A program made the position numbers and the translations under genes. 64,000 nt of DNA from Sulfolobus sp. E5-1-F (lineage in GTDB: Archaea > Thermoproteota > Thermoprotei_A > Sulfolobales > Sulfolobaceae): contig NZ_CP045687.1 of the NCBI RefSeq assembly GCF_009601705.1, forward strand, positions 1,276,630 through 1,340,629. The letters run 5' to 3'. Positions 48,989-58,128 of this stretch are shown here, piece after piece. The notes beneath the pieces are model-generated. The model searched no databases. It saw only the letters and a program-made list of their open reading frames with translations, and was not told where the DNA came from. How positions within the stretch are numbered: the first letter of the stretch is position 1; every line of letters begins with the position of its first letter.

Positions 48989-49010
48989 ATACATTTGTAT
49001 ACAAATGTAT
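48989..49010. promoter_or_regulatory. 22-bp perfect palindrome upstream of the winged-helix gene
   Basis: Half-site ATACATTTGTA followed by its exact reverse complement with no gap; every base of the 22 is symmetric. It lies about 20-35 bp upstream of the likely TATA box (TTTTTTAAG, about 49026-49034) of the regulator gene at 49071. This is a typical site for a dimeric winged-helix protein, probably the gene's own product. Confidence 0.7.
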
Positions 49011-49070
49011 ATTTGAATATACACGACTTTTTTAAGTAAGTAAGCTAAATAGATATATGGTGAAAAAGAA

Positions 49071-49454
49071 ATGGCTGAAAAGGTTAGGTTCCCCGATGGA
49101 AGGGAAGTAGATATACACGACTTCATAGCCTTCATGTACGGTCTATCTAAAAGTGATGTAGAGGTACTGCACATATTACTACAAAATGGAAAGATGACTA
49201 CTGACGATCTATCCCAAAAATTAAACGTAACTAAGGCCTCTATTAGTAAAGCATTAAATAACTTACTTGATAAGGGTTTAATACAGAGAGAAAAAGCTCC
49301 AGCTGAAAAAGAGGAAAGAAAGGGAAGACCAAACTACATCTATTGGGTAGAAAAAGATAAGTTATATAGAAAATTAGAAGCCGATCTAGAAAAACTTGCA
49401 GGGACAGTTAAAGAAGCTTTACAGAAGCACACTGCGTTAGAAATAGTTATTTAA
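49071..49454 (+). CDS. Winged-helix transcription regulator (TrmB/MarR-like), paralogue C
   Basis: 127 residues: VRFPDGREVDIHDFIAFMYG lead-in, LSKSDVEVLHILL, winged helix MTTDDLSQKLNVTKASISKALNNLLDKGLI (in parts) and the wing KGRPNYIYWV, then a C-terminal dimerisation helix. It has no cysteine, unlike the two related regulators at 44475 and 45288. SD-like GGTG lies about 10 bases before the ATG, and the TATA is further up, so a short leader is probable. A 22-bp palindrome upstream suggests autoregulation. The TRASH-like gene follows 24 bp later. Confidence 0.85.
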   Translation: MAEKVRFPDGREVDIHDFIAFMYGLSKSDVEVLHILLQNGKMTTDDLSQKLNVTKASISKALNNLLDKGLIQREKAPAEKEERKGRPNYIYWVEKDKLYRKLEADLEKLAGTVKEALQKHTALEIVI

Positions 49455-49478
49455 ACTTTTTCAACTAATCTATTTTAT

Positions 49479-49664
49479 ATGGCTGAATTCAAGTCTATAA
49501 GGCAAATTTTATCCATTCCTAACTTTGGTACTTGTAGTCAGTGTGGAAAAGAGGTAGATTACGCTGAATTTATTTTAGTACACAAAAATAGGGCTTATCT
49601 ATTTTGTTCTAAATCATGCTTTAGAAAATGGTTAAGGGAGACTAGAGTCCACTATGGAGATTGA
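49479..49664 (+). CDS. TRASH/MYM-like zinc-finger protein (61 residues)
   Basis: 61 residues with C19 and C22 (GTCSQCGKEVDYAE) and C43 and C47 (LFCSKSCFRKWL), the TRASH pattern CxxC...FCSxxC..W. Such small domains bind zinc or copper and often accompany metal sensors. It is read with the regulator 24 bp upstream. Two other regulator genes of the same family in this window also have a small cysteine-rich neighbour, so this may be a repeated module. It overlaps the convergent gene by 13 bp. Confidence 0.8.
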   Translation: MAEFKSIRQILSIPNFGTCSQCGKEVDYAEFILVHKNRAYLFCSKSCFRKWLRETRVHYGD

Positions 49665-49972
49665 GAAGTAGTCCCTTGCTCTTGTTTCTTCTCTTCTTGC
49701 TTCTTCTCTTCCTTTTTGGCTTCCTCCTTCTTTGGCTTCTTAATTCTCTCTATATTAATTTCGAAGAAATACTTTACTTGCTCACCTTCACATTGTTTAG
49801 TCATTAAAGTTTCAGACTTACTTAATGGTGTGCACTTTACTCCATCTTCTCCTACTAGCTCATCCATAAACCTTCTTGCATTAGCTAATTTTCTAAATTT
49901 CCTCTCTATGATTATAGGCTCTTTTCCAGCTCTTTCAATCTTAACCTTCAAATTGTACTTTACAACTTTCAT
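49652..49972 (-). CDS. Small hypothetical protein with Lys/Glu-rich tail
   Basis: 106 residues from ATG 49970-49972 (MKVVKYNLKVKIERAGKEPI). The first 80 residues look like a small alpha/beta domain with two cysteines (GVKCTPLSKSETLMTKQCEGE, in parts), followed by a low-complexity tail of KKEEAKKEEKKQEEKKQEQG. The shorter start is favoured because a TATA-like ACTTATAAC (about 49997-50005) lies 26 bases upstream. Similar small basic/acidic-tailed proteins are common in Sulfolobus. Function unknown. Confidence 0.65.
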   Translation of the reverse strand: MKVVKYNLKVKIERAGKEPIIIERKFRKLANARRFMDELVGEDGVKCTPLSKSETLMTKQCEGEQVKYFFEINIERIKKPKKEEAKKEEKKQEEKKQEQGTTSQSP

Positions 49973-50025
49973 ATTTCTTGCTAATCCATACAAAGTTATA
50001 AGTTTGATTACAAAATATAGTTAGC

Positions 50026-50322
50026 ATGTTGCCCGCATTAACTACAAGCGGAATAATTTCAATCGTTATAGCATTTTTGTTAGGGTTACTAATAGGTTTT
50101 CTCGTGAAAAAGATCATCCAAATAGGTCTCATATTACTTGCTATCGTTATAATACTTATTGCAGTTGGTTACATAACGCCTCAAGACGTGATAAACTTCT
50201 TACATACATTATCAGCAAATCTGCCTTATGTAGTTTCAAGTGCTGAAAACTTGAAATCGATAATACCATATACCTCAATAACATTCATTATAGGATTCAT
50301 AATAGGAATAATAAAAGGATAA
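50026..50322 (+). CDS. Small membrane protein, about three spans
   Basis: 98 residues with hydrophobic stretches at about 8-28 (IISIVIAFLLGLLIGFLV), 32-48 (IGLILLAIVIILIAVGYI) and 80-96 (SITFIIGFIIGIIKG-like). The first helix resembles the glycine-zipper end of small FUN14/YtxH-like proteins. The TATA sequence at about 49994-50001 may serve both this gene and the divergent one. Function unknown. Confidence 0.7.
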   Translation: MLPALTTSGIISIVIAFLLGLLIGFLVKKIIQIGLILLAIVIILIAVGYITPQDVINFLHTLSANLPYVVSSAENLKSIIPYTSITFIIGFIIGIIKG

Positions 50323-50323
50323 T

Positions 50324-50791
50324 TTACCTTAAAATTGATAATATATCTTGTAATTTTTTCTTTAATTCTGAAATTTCTTCTTTTAATTTTTCATTCTCGC
50401 TAATGACATTTTTATACCTCTCTGCACATTGTTCTTCAGTAACATATCTTATTATTCGCAAATTACTGAAAATTAATTTTTTGTTTTGATAGTCATATTC
50501 GGCATCTACTGATATCCTAATAACATCCAATTTACCTAGCTTCATCTCCTCCACAATTTTGGAATATAGTTGTTTATTTAGCTCACTCACATCTCTAATA
50601 ATAACTTCCTTAGGAGCTATCTTACTAAAGGCTACTAATGCGACTCTCCTTAACTTATCAGCGTATCTAGCAGCAATTATGAGCCCAGTACTTAGTTCAA
50701 ATTTATTTTGACCTAATGCAGAGACTCTAGTTGTAGTTTGTTCATATTCTTCTGCTCTTTCCATATCACGGTTAATCTCTTCGCTCATCAA
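50324..50791 (-). CDS. Archaeal hypothetical protein (DUF2258-like) with coiled-coil end
   Basis: 155 residues. The central part (GQNKFELSTGLIIAARYADKLRRVALVAF, in parts) and the following strand-helix elements resemble the archaeal DUF2258 family, some of which are linked to nucleic-acid binding. The C-terminal 40 residues (ENEKLKEEISELKKKLQDIL) form a coiled coil that would drive oligomerisation. It ends 2 bp from the convergent membrane-protein gene. The family name is from memory and needs checking. Confidence 0.6.
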   Translation of the reverse strand: MMSEEINRDMERAEEYEQTTTRVSALGQNKFELSTGLIIAARYADKLRRVALVAFSKIAPKEVIIRDVSELNKQLYSKIVEEMKLGKLDVIRISVDAEYDYQNKKLIFSNLRIIRYVTEEQCAERYKNVISENEKLKEEISELKKKLQDILSILR

Positions 50792-50822
50792 TTACTATAA
50801 TATCATTTTACAGTAAAAAATT

Positions 50823-51575
50823 TTATGGTATCTTGGTTTCTTTACCTAAATTATCCTTTATTATAACTGTACCATTTTCATTATACGTAACTTGCACGGG
50901 ATTCTTAACTAATTCCAACACTTTAGATGGTTTGGCACAATTAATTTTAAATTCACTACAAGTAACCTCGACAATCTTGTCTAAACTCCAAAGCGATAAT
51001 GGTGCCTTCATGCGTCTAATAAGGACTATATCTGAAAACTCATTACACACTGAAAGATTTAATTCTCTACATCTATTCTTCAATTCATCGTTTTTTAATG
51101 GAATATTTTTTAGATTAATACATGATTTCCACTGTATAATACTTCTCAGAGCCTTAAAGGAGTTAGAGATAGTGGAAATTTCATCTTTTCTAAAAAAACT
51201 TGTAACTGCTGATGACATGAAGGAAAAAATTGATCTTCTAATCCTTTCACAAGTAAAATTATTCAAATTGAATTTAAGGTTCTTAGGAAATTGCCCACAG
51301 ATTACATTAGAGTCATAAAGTAGATAGTAACAAATTGGATCACCTTTCTCACATATATCTATGAGTGTCTTTTCAGAAAGTGCAATTGGTGAGTAGCCTA
51401 AACTCGCAAGTTCAAGTATCAAATATTTATCCTCAGTTATAGCAAAAATATTTATATCTGAGATACCTTCTACGAAGTCTTCTTGCCTTGTGTAAGATCC
51501 GAAATATGCCAGTAGTTTAACTTTTTTGCAGATCTCTAAAATCTCACTCACATACAATACTACATTCCGTTGCAA
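50823..51575 (-). CDS. Nucleotidyltransferase-like protein
   Basis: 250 residues. The N-terminus matches the minimal nucleotidyltransferase fold: LAYFGSYTRQEDFVEGISDINIFAI (in parts), where the active-site pattern GS-x-x-R...D-I-D reads GSYTR...SDIN, so the second catalytic Asp is Asn. The C-terminal 150 residues are helical, possibly HEPN-like, with several cysteines (QWKSCINLKN, NRCRELNLSVC). It may be an inactive or altered enzyme. It is a single gene facing away from aconitase. Confidence 0.62.
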   Translation of the reverse strand: MQRNVVLYVSEILEICKKVKLLAYFGSYTRQEDFVEGISDINIFAITEDKYLILELASLGYSPIALSEKTLIDICEKGDPICYYLLYDSNVICGQFPKNLKFNLNNFTCERIRRSIFSFMSSAVTSFFRKDEISTISNSFKALRSIIQWKSCINLKNIPLKNDELKNRCRELNLSVCNEFSDIVLIRRMKAPLSLWSLDKIVEVTCSEFKINCAKPSKVLELVKNPVQVTYNENGTVIIKDNLGKETKIP

Positions 51576-51640
51576 ATATCTTTATCACCGAGAGTCGTTT
51601 TATAAACTAATTTTTTTGCTCTGAGTAAGTATGTTTATAT

Positions 51641-54208
51641 ATGCCAAGTAAATTTTCATATAAGGGTTCAGAAATATATTATTATCCACTAAAAGAATTG
51701 GAAGAAAAAGGTTACAAAATAAGTGATCTACCCTATTCGATAAGAATACTTGTTGAAAACGTCTACAGAAATTTAGATGGAAATAAGATCACAGAAGAAG
51801 ACTTAGAGAATATAGCAAAATGGAAAGTAGGAGAAGAATTAGCTTTTATGCCAACTAGGGTTGTTATGCAAGACTACACTGGAGTTCCCCTATTAGTTGA
51901 TTTAGCAGCAATGAGAGAGAAGATGATTCAATTGAAAAAAGATCCTAAGATCATAAACCCAGTAGTCCCAGCTGACCTAGTTATAGATCACTCGGTACAA
52001 GTGGACTATTATGGCACGGTTTACTCACTAGAGTTTAATATGAAAAAAGAATTTGAAAGAAATTTGGAAAGATATCAATTTTTAAAGTGGGCTCAAGGAG
52101 CATTTAGGAACTTAAGAATTGTGCCTCCTGGAAAAGGGATTATCCATCAAGTAAATCTAGAATATCTAAGTACCGTAGTAACAAAAGCTGAAGTAAAGGG
52201 TTTGTTAACTGCATTTCCAGAGGTAATTATTGGAACAGATTCTCACACTACTATGATTGAAGGTCTTGGAATCCTAGGATGGGGAGTCGGTGGATTAGAA
52301 GCAGAGGCTGTACTCTTAGGAGAGCCATACTACCTTAATGTACCAGAGGTAATAGGTGTAAGGTTAACTGGTGAGATACAAGAAGGAGTAACTCCTACTG
52401 ATGTAGTTCTTTACATTACGGAGTTATTAAGGAAGAAGAACGTGGTAAGTAAATTCGTTGAATTCTTCGGACCATCTTTATCATTACTTTCTGTACCAGA
52501 TAGAGCAACTATAGCTAACATGGCACCAGAGTATGGTGCAACAGCAGCTTACTTCCCGATAGATGATGTAACAATAAGCTATCTTGAACTCACGAATAGA
52601 GATGGAGAATTTGTTAAAAGATATGCTCAACTACAAGATCTATTCTATGATGATTCTAGGAAAATAAGATATACAGATGTAGTAGAAGTGGATTTAAGTA
52701 AGATAGAGCCTGCAATAGCGGGACCTAGAAATCCTGATGAAAGAATAAGTCTGAGAGAAGTTAAAGGAAAACTAAGTAAAGAGAAAAAGAAAAAGGGCAA
52801 ATATGTTGAGGATAACGCTGTAGTTTTAGCTGCAATTACTAGTTGTACAAACACTTCTAATCCAACTGTAATGTTAGGTGCTGGTATCTTAGCCAAAAAG
52901 GCTGTTGAAATGGGATTAAGAGTACCTCCTTACGTTAAAACCAGCACTGCACCTGGATCACCAATAGTAGCTGAGTACTTAAAGGAAACGGGATTATTAC
53001 CATATTTAGAGGCTCTAGGTTTTCACTTAGTTGGTTTCGGATGTACAACGTGTATAGGTAATGCAGGGCCCTTACCAAAGCATGTAGAGGAGGACATTAA
53101 GGAGAATGGTATTGAAACATATGCAGTAATTAGCGGAAATAGGAATTTCGAAGGTAGAATAAACCCACTATTAAAGGGCACTTTTCTAGCCTCTCCTATA
53201 TTAGTAGTTGCTTATGCATTAGCGGGAAGAATTGATATAGATTTTTACAATGAGCCAATGGGATACGATCCCAATGGAAAACCAGTATATTTAAAGGATA
53301 TCTGGCCTTCCTTAAAAGAGATAAAAGCCTATATGAACATGGCCTTAAGACCAGAATTATACAAGAAGAATTCCAATATCTTTGAAGGAAACGAATTATG
53401 GAACACATTAAAAACTCCACAAGGAGATGTGTATAGTTGGGATGAGAAATCAACATACATAAGATTACCACCATGGTACACTGAAGAAAAACAGGAGGAG
53501 TTAGATGATATAGTTAACGCTAGAATACTATTATTGCTAGGAGATAAGATAACTACTGACCACATTTCACCAGCTGGTCCAATTACCCCTGACTCACCTG
53601 CAGGATTATACTTAAAAGAATTTAATGTAAACGATCTAAATACGTATGGTGCCAGAAGAGGGAACCATGAGATAATGTTAAGAGGGGGATTTTTCAATCC
53701 TAAGCTGAAGAATCTATTAGTGGAAAAAGAAGGAGGATATACTGTCCACTTCCCAGATAGGAAGATTGCTAGTGTATACGAAGTGGCAATGCAGTATAAG
53801 AAGGAAGGAGTTCCTCTAGTAATAGTAGCGGGTAAACAGTATGGAAGTGGAAGTTCAAGAGATTGGGCAGCAAAAGTAACCAAATTGTTAGGAGTCAAGG
53901 CTGTCTTAGCAGAGAGCTTTGAGAGGATACATAGAAGTAACTTAGTAGCTATGGGTGTAATACCTATACAAATTCAAGACTGGAGAAGTCTAGGAATAAA
54001 GGGAGATGAAACTGTTAACATAAAGGGTATTAAGGATCTTAAACCTAAAAAGGAGTTAGTTATAGAGTTTGTAAAATCTAATGGAGAGAAAATAACTACT
54101 AAGGGAATTGCAAGAATAGATAATAATGTTGAATTAACGTATGTCAAGAAAGGAGGAATATTAAATTATGTGCTAGAGAAATTCTTAGAAAATGAAAGGA
54201 AGAGTTAG
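51641..54208 (+). CDS. acnA: Aconitate hydratase (aconitase A type)
   Basis: 855 residues, full length for AcnA/IRP1-type aconitase. Motifs include VIGTDSHTTMIEGLGILGWGVGG (in parts), the cluster ligands in TSCTNTSNP and GFGCTTCIGNAG, and the C-terminal swivel domain with GKQYGSGSSRDWAAK and ESFERIHRSNL. It isomerises citrate and isocitrate in the citric acid cycle with a [4Fe-4S] cluster. TATA-like GTTTTATAAAC lies at about 51596-51606, so a short leader is probable. Its last 17 bp overlap the FAU-1 gene, so the two are co-transcribed. Confidence 0.96.
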   Translation: MPSKFSYKGSEIYYYPLKELEEKGYKISDLPYSIRILVENVYRNLDGNKITEEDLENIAKWKVGEELAFMPTRVVMQDYTGVPLLVDLAAMREKMIQLKKDPKIINPVVPADLVIDHSVQVDYYGTVYSLEFNMKKEFERNLERYQFLKWAQGAFRNLRIVPPGKGIIHQVNLEYLSTVVTKAEVKGLLTAFPEVIIGTDSHTTMIEGLGILGWGVGGLEAEAVLLGEPYYLNVPEVIGVRLTGEIQEGVTPTDVVLYITELLRKKNVVSKFVEFFGPSLSLLSVPDRATIANMAPEYGATAAYFPIDDVTISYLELTNRDGEFVKRYAQLQDLFYDDSRKIRYTDVVEVDLSKIEPAIAGPRNPDERISLREVKGKLSKEKKKKGKYVEDNAVVLAAITSCTNTSNPTVMLGAGILAKKAVEMGLRVPPYVKTSTAPGSPIVAEYLKETGLLPYLEALGFHLVGFGCTTCIGNAGPLPKHVEEDIKENGIETYAVISGNRNFEGRINPLLKGTFLASPILVVAYALAGRIDIDFYNEPMGYDPNGKPVYLKDIWPSLKEIKAYMNMALRPELYKKNSNIFEGNELWNTLKTPQGDVYSWDEKSTYIRLPPWYTEEKQEELDDIVNARILLLLGDKITTDHISPAGPITPDSPAGLYLKEFNVNDLNTYGARRGNHEIMLRGGFFNPKLKNLLVEKEGGYTVHFPDRKIASVYEVAMQYKKEGVPLVIVAGKQYGSGSSRDWAAKVTKLLGVKAVLAESFERIHRSNLVAMGVIPIQIQDWRSLGIKGDETVNIKGIKDLKPKKELVIEFVKSNGEKITTKGIARIDNNVELTYVKKGGILNYVLEKFLENERKS

Positions 54209-55466
54209 AATAAGGGGAATTTACGCTACAGCCTTAACGTCAATTTTTTCTTCTCTTTCGTACGAAATTGTACAACAATCTATTGAGATAGCTGAGCGAT
54301 TTATGCAGGAAATAAACAACTCACCTGCCGACATTACCATAAAGGATTTTGAGGACGATAGAGGCAAGATCACTGTAATGGGGAATGGAATTATTGAGGA
54401 GGATCTACATAGTATCTTCAAATACTCATTTCACTGGAGAAGTCCTATCAAACTATACTCTATCATAGAAACGGAAGAAAGTTGCACTTACTTGAACTTT
54501 AAAGTAGAACCTTGTTTAAAAGAAGGAATCGTTACAAAACCTCCTTATGATGGAAAAATAATATTAAGTGAGACTAAGGCTGTGAGTAAGTATGCAATGG
54601 TGTGGAGAGGGAAGGGAATAACTACTTTTTCTGAACATATTAGAGATGAGGAAGAAAGACTGAGGCTATTATCATTGAGTTCACCTCTTAATAGAAAGGG
54701 ATATAACGTAAAGTGGAGAAGTAATGCAAAATATGCAACGTTAAATGAATTAAAAGAAGACTTGGAAAGATTAGTAATGAAATATGAAAATAGAGAATTT
54801 AAGGATCAAGGAGAGGATTTCCATTTAATAACTCTTTCATTACCAGATAAACTACAGTTGGACGAAGTCAGAAAGAGTGTAGTTGATACGGTTAAGTATC
54901 ACCATATGTTAAAGCTAAGCTATAATAGGGAAATTGACTCTCTAGAAAAGAATAAGGAAGGTAGTCCGGGAAAACTATTGGAAGCACTAATTTCTGATTT
55001 CATGAAAATTGAACACATTAAGGCTGATGGAAAAGTAATCTATTTGAGAGGTGGGAAGGTAATTGAAAAGGAAGTTAATGATAACGGATATAGGATCGTT
55101 CTTAGGCGAGAGTTTACCAGTAATGGAATTCTGGACGGTATAGGCAAACGTATAGAGGATGGTGATTATGATATTGTGGAGTATAATTCTAATAAATGGT
55201 ATCAAATTCATAAATATTATAGCGGAATAGATAACTCATTAAAGGGAGTCTATATTAATATATCGACACCACCAGAATTACTTAGAGGGAAAATAAGGTA
55301 TTTAGATCTGGAAATTGATATCGCAATTAAGGATTCCGAAACATTAGTATTAGATGAGGATGAACTAACTAAAAAAAGCATTTACATGCCATCTTCATTG
55401 GTAAATAGAACTAAGGAAGTCGCTAATTATCTACTAAATCAAATTAGACAAAATGGGCTGATTTGA
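54192..55466 (+). CDS. fau-1: FAU-1-like RNA-binding protein/ribonuclease with DUF402 domain
   Basis: 424 residues. The start MKGRVRIRGIYATALT is the characteristic FAU-1 beginning, an S1-like/RNase E-G-like RNA-binding part. The C-terminal 110 residues are a DUF402 domain (GVYINISTPPELLRGKIRYLDLEID, in parts, and LVLDEDEL). In Pyrococcus this family binds AU-rich RNA and takes part in 5S rRNA maturation. It is cytoplasmic. The gene overlaps the end of aconitase by 17 bp in another frame, so the pair is translated from one mRNA. Confidence 0.88.
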   Translation: MKGRVRIRGIYATALTSIFSSLSYEIVQQSIEIAERFMQEINNSPADITIKDFEDDRGKITVMGNGIIEEDLHSIFKYSFHWRSPIKLYSIIETEESCTYLNFKVEPCLKEGIVTKPPYDGKIILSETKAVSKYAMVWRGKGITTFSEHIRDEEERLRLLSLSSPLNRKGYNVKWRSNAKYATLNELKEDLERLVMKYENREFKDQGEDFHLITLSLPDKLQLDEVRKSVVDTVKYHHMLKLSYNREIDSLEKNKEGSPGKLLEALISDFMKIEHIKADGKVIYLRGGKVIEKEVNDNGYRIVLRREFTSNGILDGIGKRIEDGDYDIVEYNSNKWYQIHKYYSGIDNSLKGVYINISTPPELLRGKIRYLDLEIDIAIKDSETLVLDEDELTKKSIYMPSSLVNRTKEVANYLLNQIRQNGLI

Positions 55467-55624
55467 TAAAATAATAGCAAAAATGTTCTATAAATTAAAT
55501 CCCATACTTTGTTAAAAACTATTCAATTTCCTAGGAAAATATATAATGATAAACTAGGTTTTTGTTTATTTCTATCAACGTTAAATAAGAAATAATTAAA
55601 TATTACTGAGGGTAAGATATACAT

Positions 55625-56176
55625 ATGAAATTAAATGGAATTGACATTTCATCTATAATTGTAGCTGAAACTAGTTACATAATAACTAGGTACGAGTTCG
55701 TGGATTTCCTGGCAGAGGAATATCCAGCTTACGTATCATATGATTTAAATAATAACGTTCTGCGAAAGCTTATAATATTTGATCCTCCAAAAATTGGTTT
55801 TAACTTCTACCCTAATTACAAATATACTGTAAAGGTAGTTAAAAGTGCTGATACCTTGTACTCACTTAAAGGTAGTGATAAAGTGCTGATAGCAATAAAA
55901 GCGTACAAAAAGGGAATAGGAGAGATTAGTGGATTAATGGCAAAGCTGTATTTTCTTGGGTCAAGGAATGAGAGACTCTACCGAATGCTAATTTTAAATG
56001 ACGTGCCAATCATAGCGTCAAATAAAAAGGAATTAATGAACAAATTAATAGATTATTTAAGAGAAAATTATAATATTACAGTCTCTGATATACCTACAAT
56101 AGTGGATGGGATAAAATACAGAGAAAGAAATGATATAAAGGTTTTGGACGTGGATTACTCTGCTATCATTCCCTAA
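55625..56176 (+). CDS. Hypothetical protein beside the Arn cluster
   Basis: 183 residues, alpha/beta, not recognised. Segments such as IIVAETSYIITRYEFVDFLAEE, KVLIAIKAYKKGIGE and IIASNKKELMNKLIDYLREN suggest a Rossmann-like or USP-like layout. No cysteine or membrane part. A 158-bp AT-rich region upstream holds TATA-like elements. It converges on the vWA gene with an 11-bp overlap. Function unknown. Confidence 0.6.
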   Translation: MKLNGIDISSIIVAETSYIITRYEFVDFLAEEYPAYVSYDLNNNVLRKLIIFDPPKIGFNFYPNYKYTVKVVKSADTLYSLKGSDKVLIAIKAYKKGIGEISGLMAKLYFLGSRNERLYRMLILNDVPIIASNKKELMNKLIDYLRENYNITVSDIPTIVDGIKYRERNDIKVLDVDYSAIIP

Positions 56177-57308
56177 GCTTTCTAGTGACCTCACTAGTAA
56201 CTTCTTTCGATAGCCTCCTAGTCTGTTCAATAGTACCTATCCTTTTAGTGGTCTCTAGTCCCTCTGACAACCTTCTAGTAGTCTCCATGAAGTCTATCCT
56301 CCTAGTCTGCTGAGCTATTTCATTTAGCTGATTAAGAGTTTTGGTAGCTTCAATTAATTGTTCAGCCTGAACTTGTTTTGCATATTTCTCCAACAATTCA
56401 TAGTACCTATATTCATTTATCAGATCATTGTTTATGCCTGATACAAACATGTTTTGGTCTTGTGCTTTCTTAACTTGAACAACTTGCAAAAGTGATTCTG
56501 ACTTATTAGTTACTGGATCTTCATAATTAACTTTTACAGTTAAGAAGCTACCCTCATAATTGGCTGGTAAAATGGTTTCTCCAAAGATTTTAATAACGTT
56601 CTCTATCCCATTTACTTTTACGGGCAATGTAGCATAATTCAAAAGTTTTACGCTACCTTCAGCAGTTATATCAACTGTAACATTCTTTGCCGCTATTTGC
56701 GTCACAGCCTTTTGAGGTAGTTTTTGCGGTATTTCAGTAGCATCAGAAATATGATACATTACTCCACCTGTCTTATCGCTAATATTTTGTAATAGTTGCT
56801 CATTATAGTCATCACCTATTCCAAATGAATAAACTTGAATTTTTTCGTAATAGGGTAACTTCAAATAATTCCCAATATTAGTTTCATCTGTAGGATTTCC
56901 ATCAGTTAGTAGCAATAGATAAGTTGGCATTTGATATTTCTTAGCTAAGCTATTTACAGTTAAGATCGCTGTATATAGTGCTGTTTGGCCTCCTGCAGTT
57001 ATCTGTAATATCTCATTCGTCAAGTCCAAAGGATCGACAAACTCCTTAATTATATTCACATTTGATGAAAAAGTTATGAAGGAGACCTTATTACCCTTAG
57101 GTATCTTTTTGAATAACTCTATAGCACCTTGTTTAGCTAGCTCTATTTTATAACCTGACATAGATCCACTAGTGTCAAGAGCTATTATATAATGGAAACC
57201 TGTTGCAGAGCCCAATTTTTCTGGAACTAATAATACCTTAAAAATATACCTAACATCCCCACTAAATGAATACTTATGACTTGTATCTACTCTTAATGAA
57301 AGGGTCAC
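56166..57308 (-). CDS. vWA domain protein, ArnB-like, with TRR-repeat tail
   Basis: 380 residues. A beta-sandwich start (LRVDTSHKYSFSG) is followed by a von Willebrand A domain with a complete MIDAS: IIALDTSGSMSG (D45, S47, S49), a later Thr and LLTDGNPTDE. The C-terminal 60 residues hold repeated ETTRRLSEG, ETTKRIGT and EQTRRLSKE units rich in Thr/Ser, like the phosphorylated tail of ArnB. In Sulfolobus ArnB pairs with FHA protein ArnA to repress archaellum genes. The phosphatase gene lies 10 bp upstream on the same strand. Which of the two vWA proteins is the true ArnB cannot be settled here. Confidence 0.85.
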   Translation of the reverse strand: MTLSLRVDTSHKYSFSGDVRYIFKVLLVPEKLGSATGFHYIIALDTSGSMSGYKIELAKQGAIELFKKIPKGNKVSFITFSSNVNIIKEFVDPLDLTNEILQITAGGQTALYTAILTVNSLAKKYQMPTYLLLLTDGNPTDETNIGNYLKLPYYEKIQVYSFGIGDDYNEQLLQNISDKTGGVMYHISDATEIPQKLPQKAVTQIAAKNVTVDITAEGSVKLLNYATLPVKVNGIENVIKIFGETILPANYEGSFLTVKVNYEDPVTNKSESLLQVVQVKKAQDQNMFVSGINNDLINEYRYYELLEKYAKQVQAEQLIEATKTLNQLNEIAQQTRRIDFMETTRRLSEGLETTKRIGTIEQTRRLSKEVTSEVTRKLRE

Positions 57309-57318
57309 ATCTCATCAC

Positions 57319-58128
57319 CTAAACATAGACGTATTCAAATTCACCATCTTTTTTTAAAATTAAAATTCCAGCTCTCATATGATGATACCTACTAGAAAAA
57401 ACTGTAATGATCTTGCCACCCATATCAATCCTAAAACCATCAGCAACCTCATGTCCTCTTATTATACCTTTCAACAAATTATTTTCCAAAAAGTTATCAA
57501 CAACGCGTTTTCCGAAGAAATATATCCCTTCTCCCCGAATACTAGGTAAGAAATCTAAATCATCAATTCCTTCTCTTGGATCATTCCACAATAATTGAAA
57601 TGCTATCGGATTATCTGGGTTTACATCTGGTCTGGGTAATTTCTCAATCTCTTCGACCTTTTCCATCCCTATTGGTAAACCCCCATGAACACAAAAATAA
57701 CCATTAACTACTACAGCATAAGGCATATAGGAGAAAAGCTCTACAAACATGCTGTAACTATCTTCACCCAACTTTTCCTTTACCTCCTTTTTAAATCCAT
57801 AATACTCATTAGTTATAGGACTTTCATGATTTCCTCGCAAAACAATATATTTGTTCGGATTTTCTATCATTTGTCGTAAAATCAGAAGTAAGTTACCTAA
57901 CTGCTCTTCTCCCCTATCAACATAATCCCCTAAAAACACTACTAAATCTGCATTATTAGCGAAATCGGAAAAAACCTTAGTAGTAACATCAATAGCCCCA
58001 TGAGTATCTCCAACGAAAACTACATTACCGTTAATCTCAATATTTCCAACAAATGGAGACCCATACCTGGATTTATACATTTCAATAGCACTACTCACAA
58101 TGCTCCTAATTTCCTCTAAACTAATCAT
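57319..58128 (-). CDS. PP2A-type serine/threonine protein phosphatase
   Basis: 269 residues of the PPP family with every metal and phosphate motif: GDTHG (40-44), GDYVDRG (67-73), RGNHES (98-102 region), VCVHGGLP and IIRGHEV. It is a cytoplasmic metallo-phosphatase that in Sulfolobus acts on phosphorylated Ser/Thr/Tyr, including the ArnA/ArnB regulators. It overlaps arnA by 4 bp and lies 10 bp before the vWA gene, one operon of reader, eraser and partner. Confidence 0.92.
   Translation of the reverse strand: MISLEEIRSIVSSAIEMYKSRYGSPFVGNIEINGNVVFVGDTHGAIDVTTKVFSDFANNADLVVFLGDYVDRGEEQLGNLLLILRQMIENPNKYIVLRGNHESPITNEYYGFKKEVKEKLGEDSYSMFVELFSYMPYAVVVNGYFCVHGGLPIGMEKVEEIEKLPRPDVNPDNPIAFQLLWNDPREGIDDLDFLPSIRGEGIYFFGKRVVDNFLENNLLKGIIRGHEVADGFRIDMGGKIITVFSSRYHHMRAGILILKKDGEFEYVYV

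Noticed and set aside
53329..53898. 189-codon antisense frame
   Set aside because: It lies inside aconitase, whose reading frame is certain; no protein-like motif is present.
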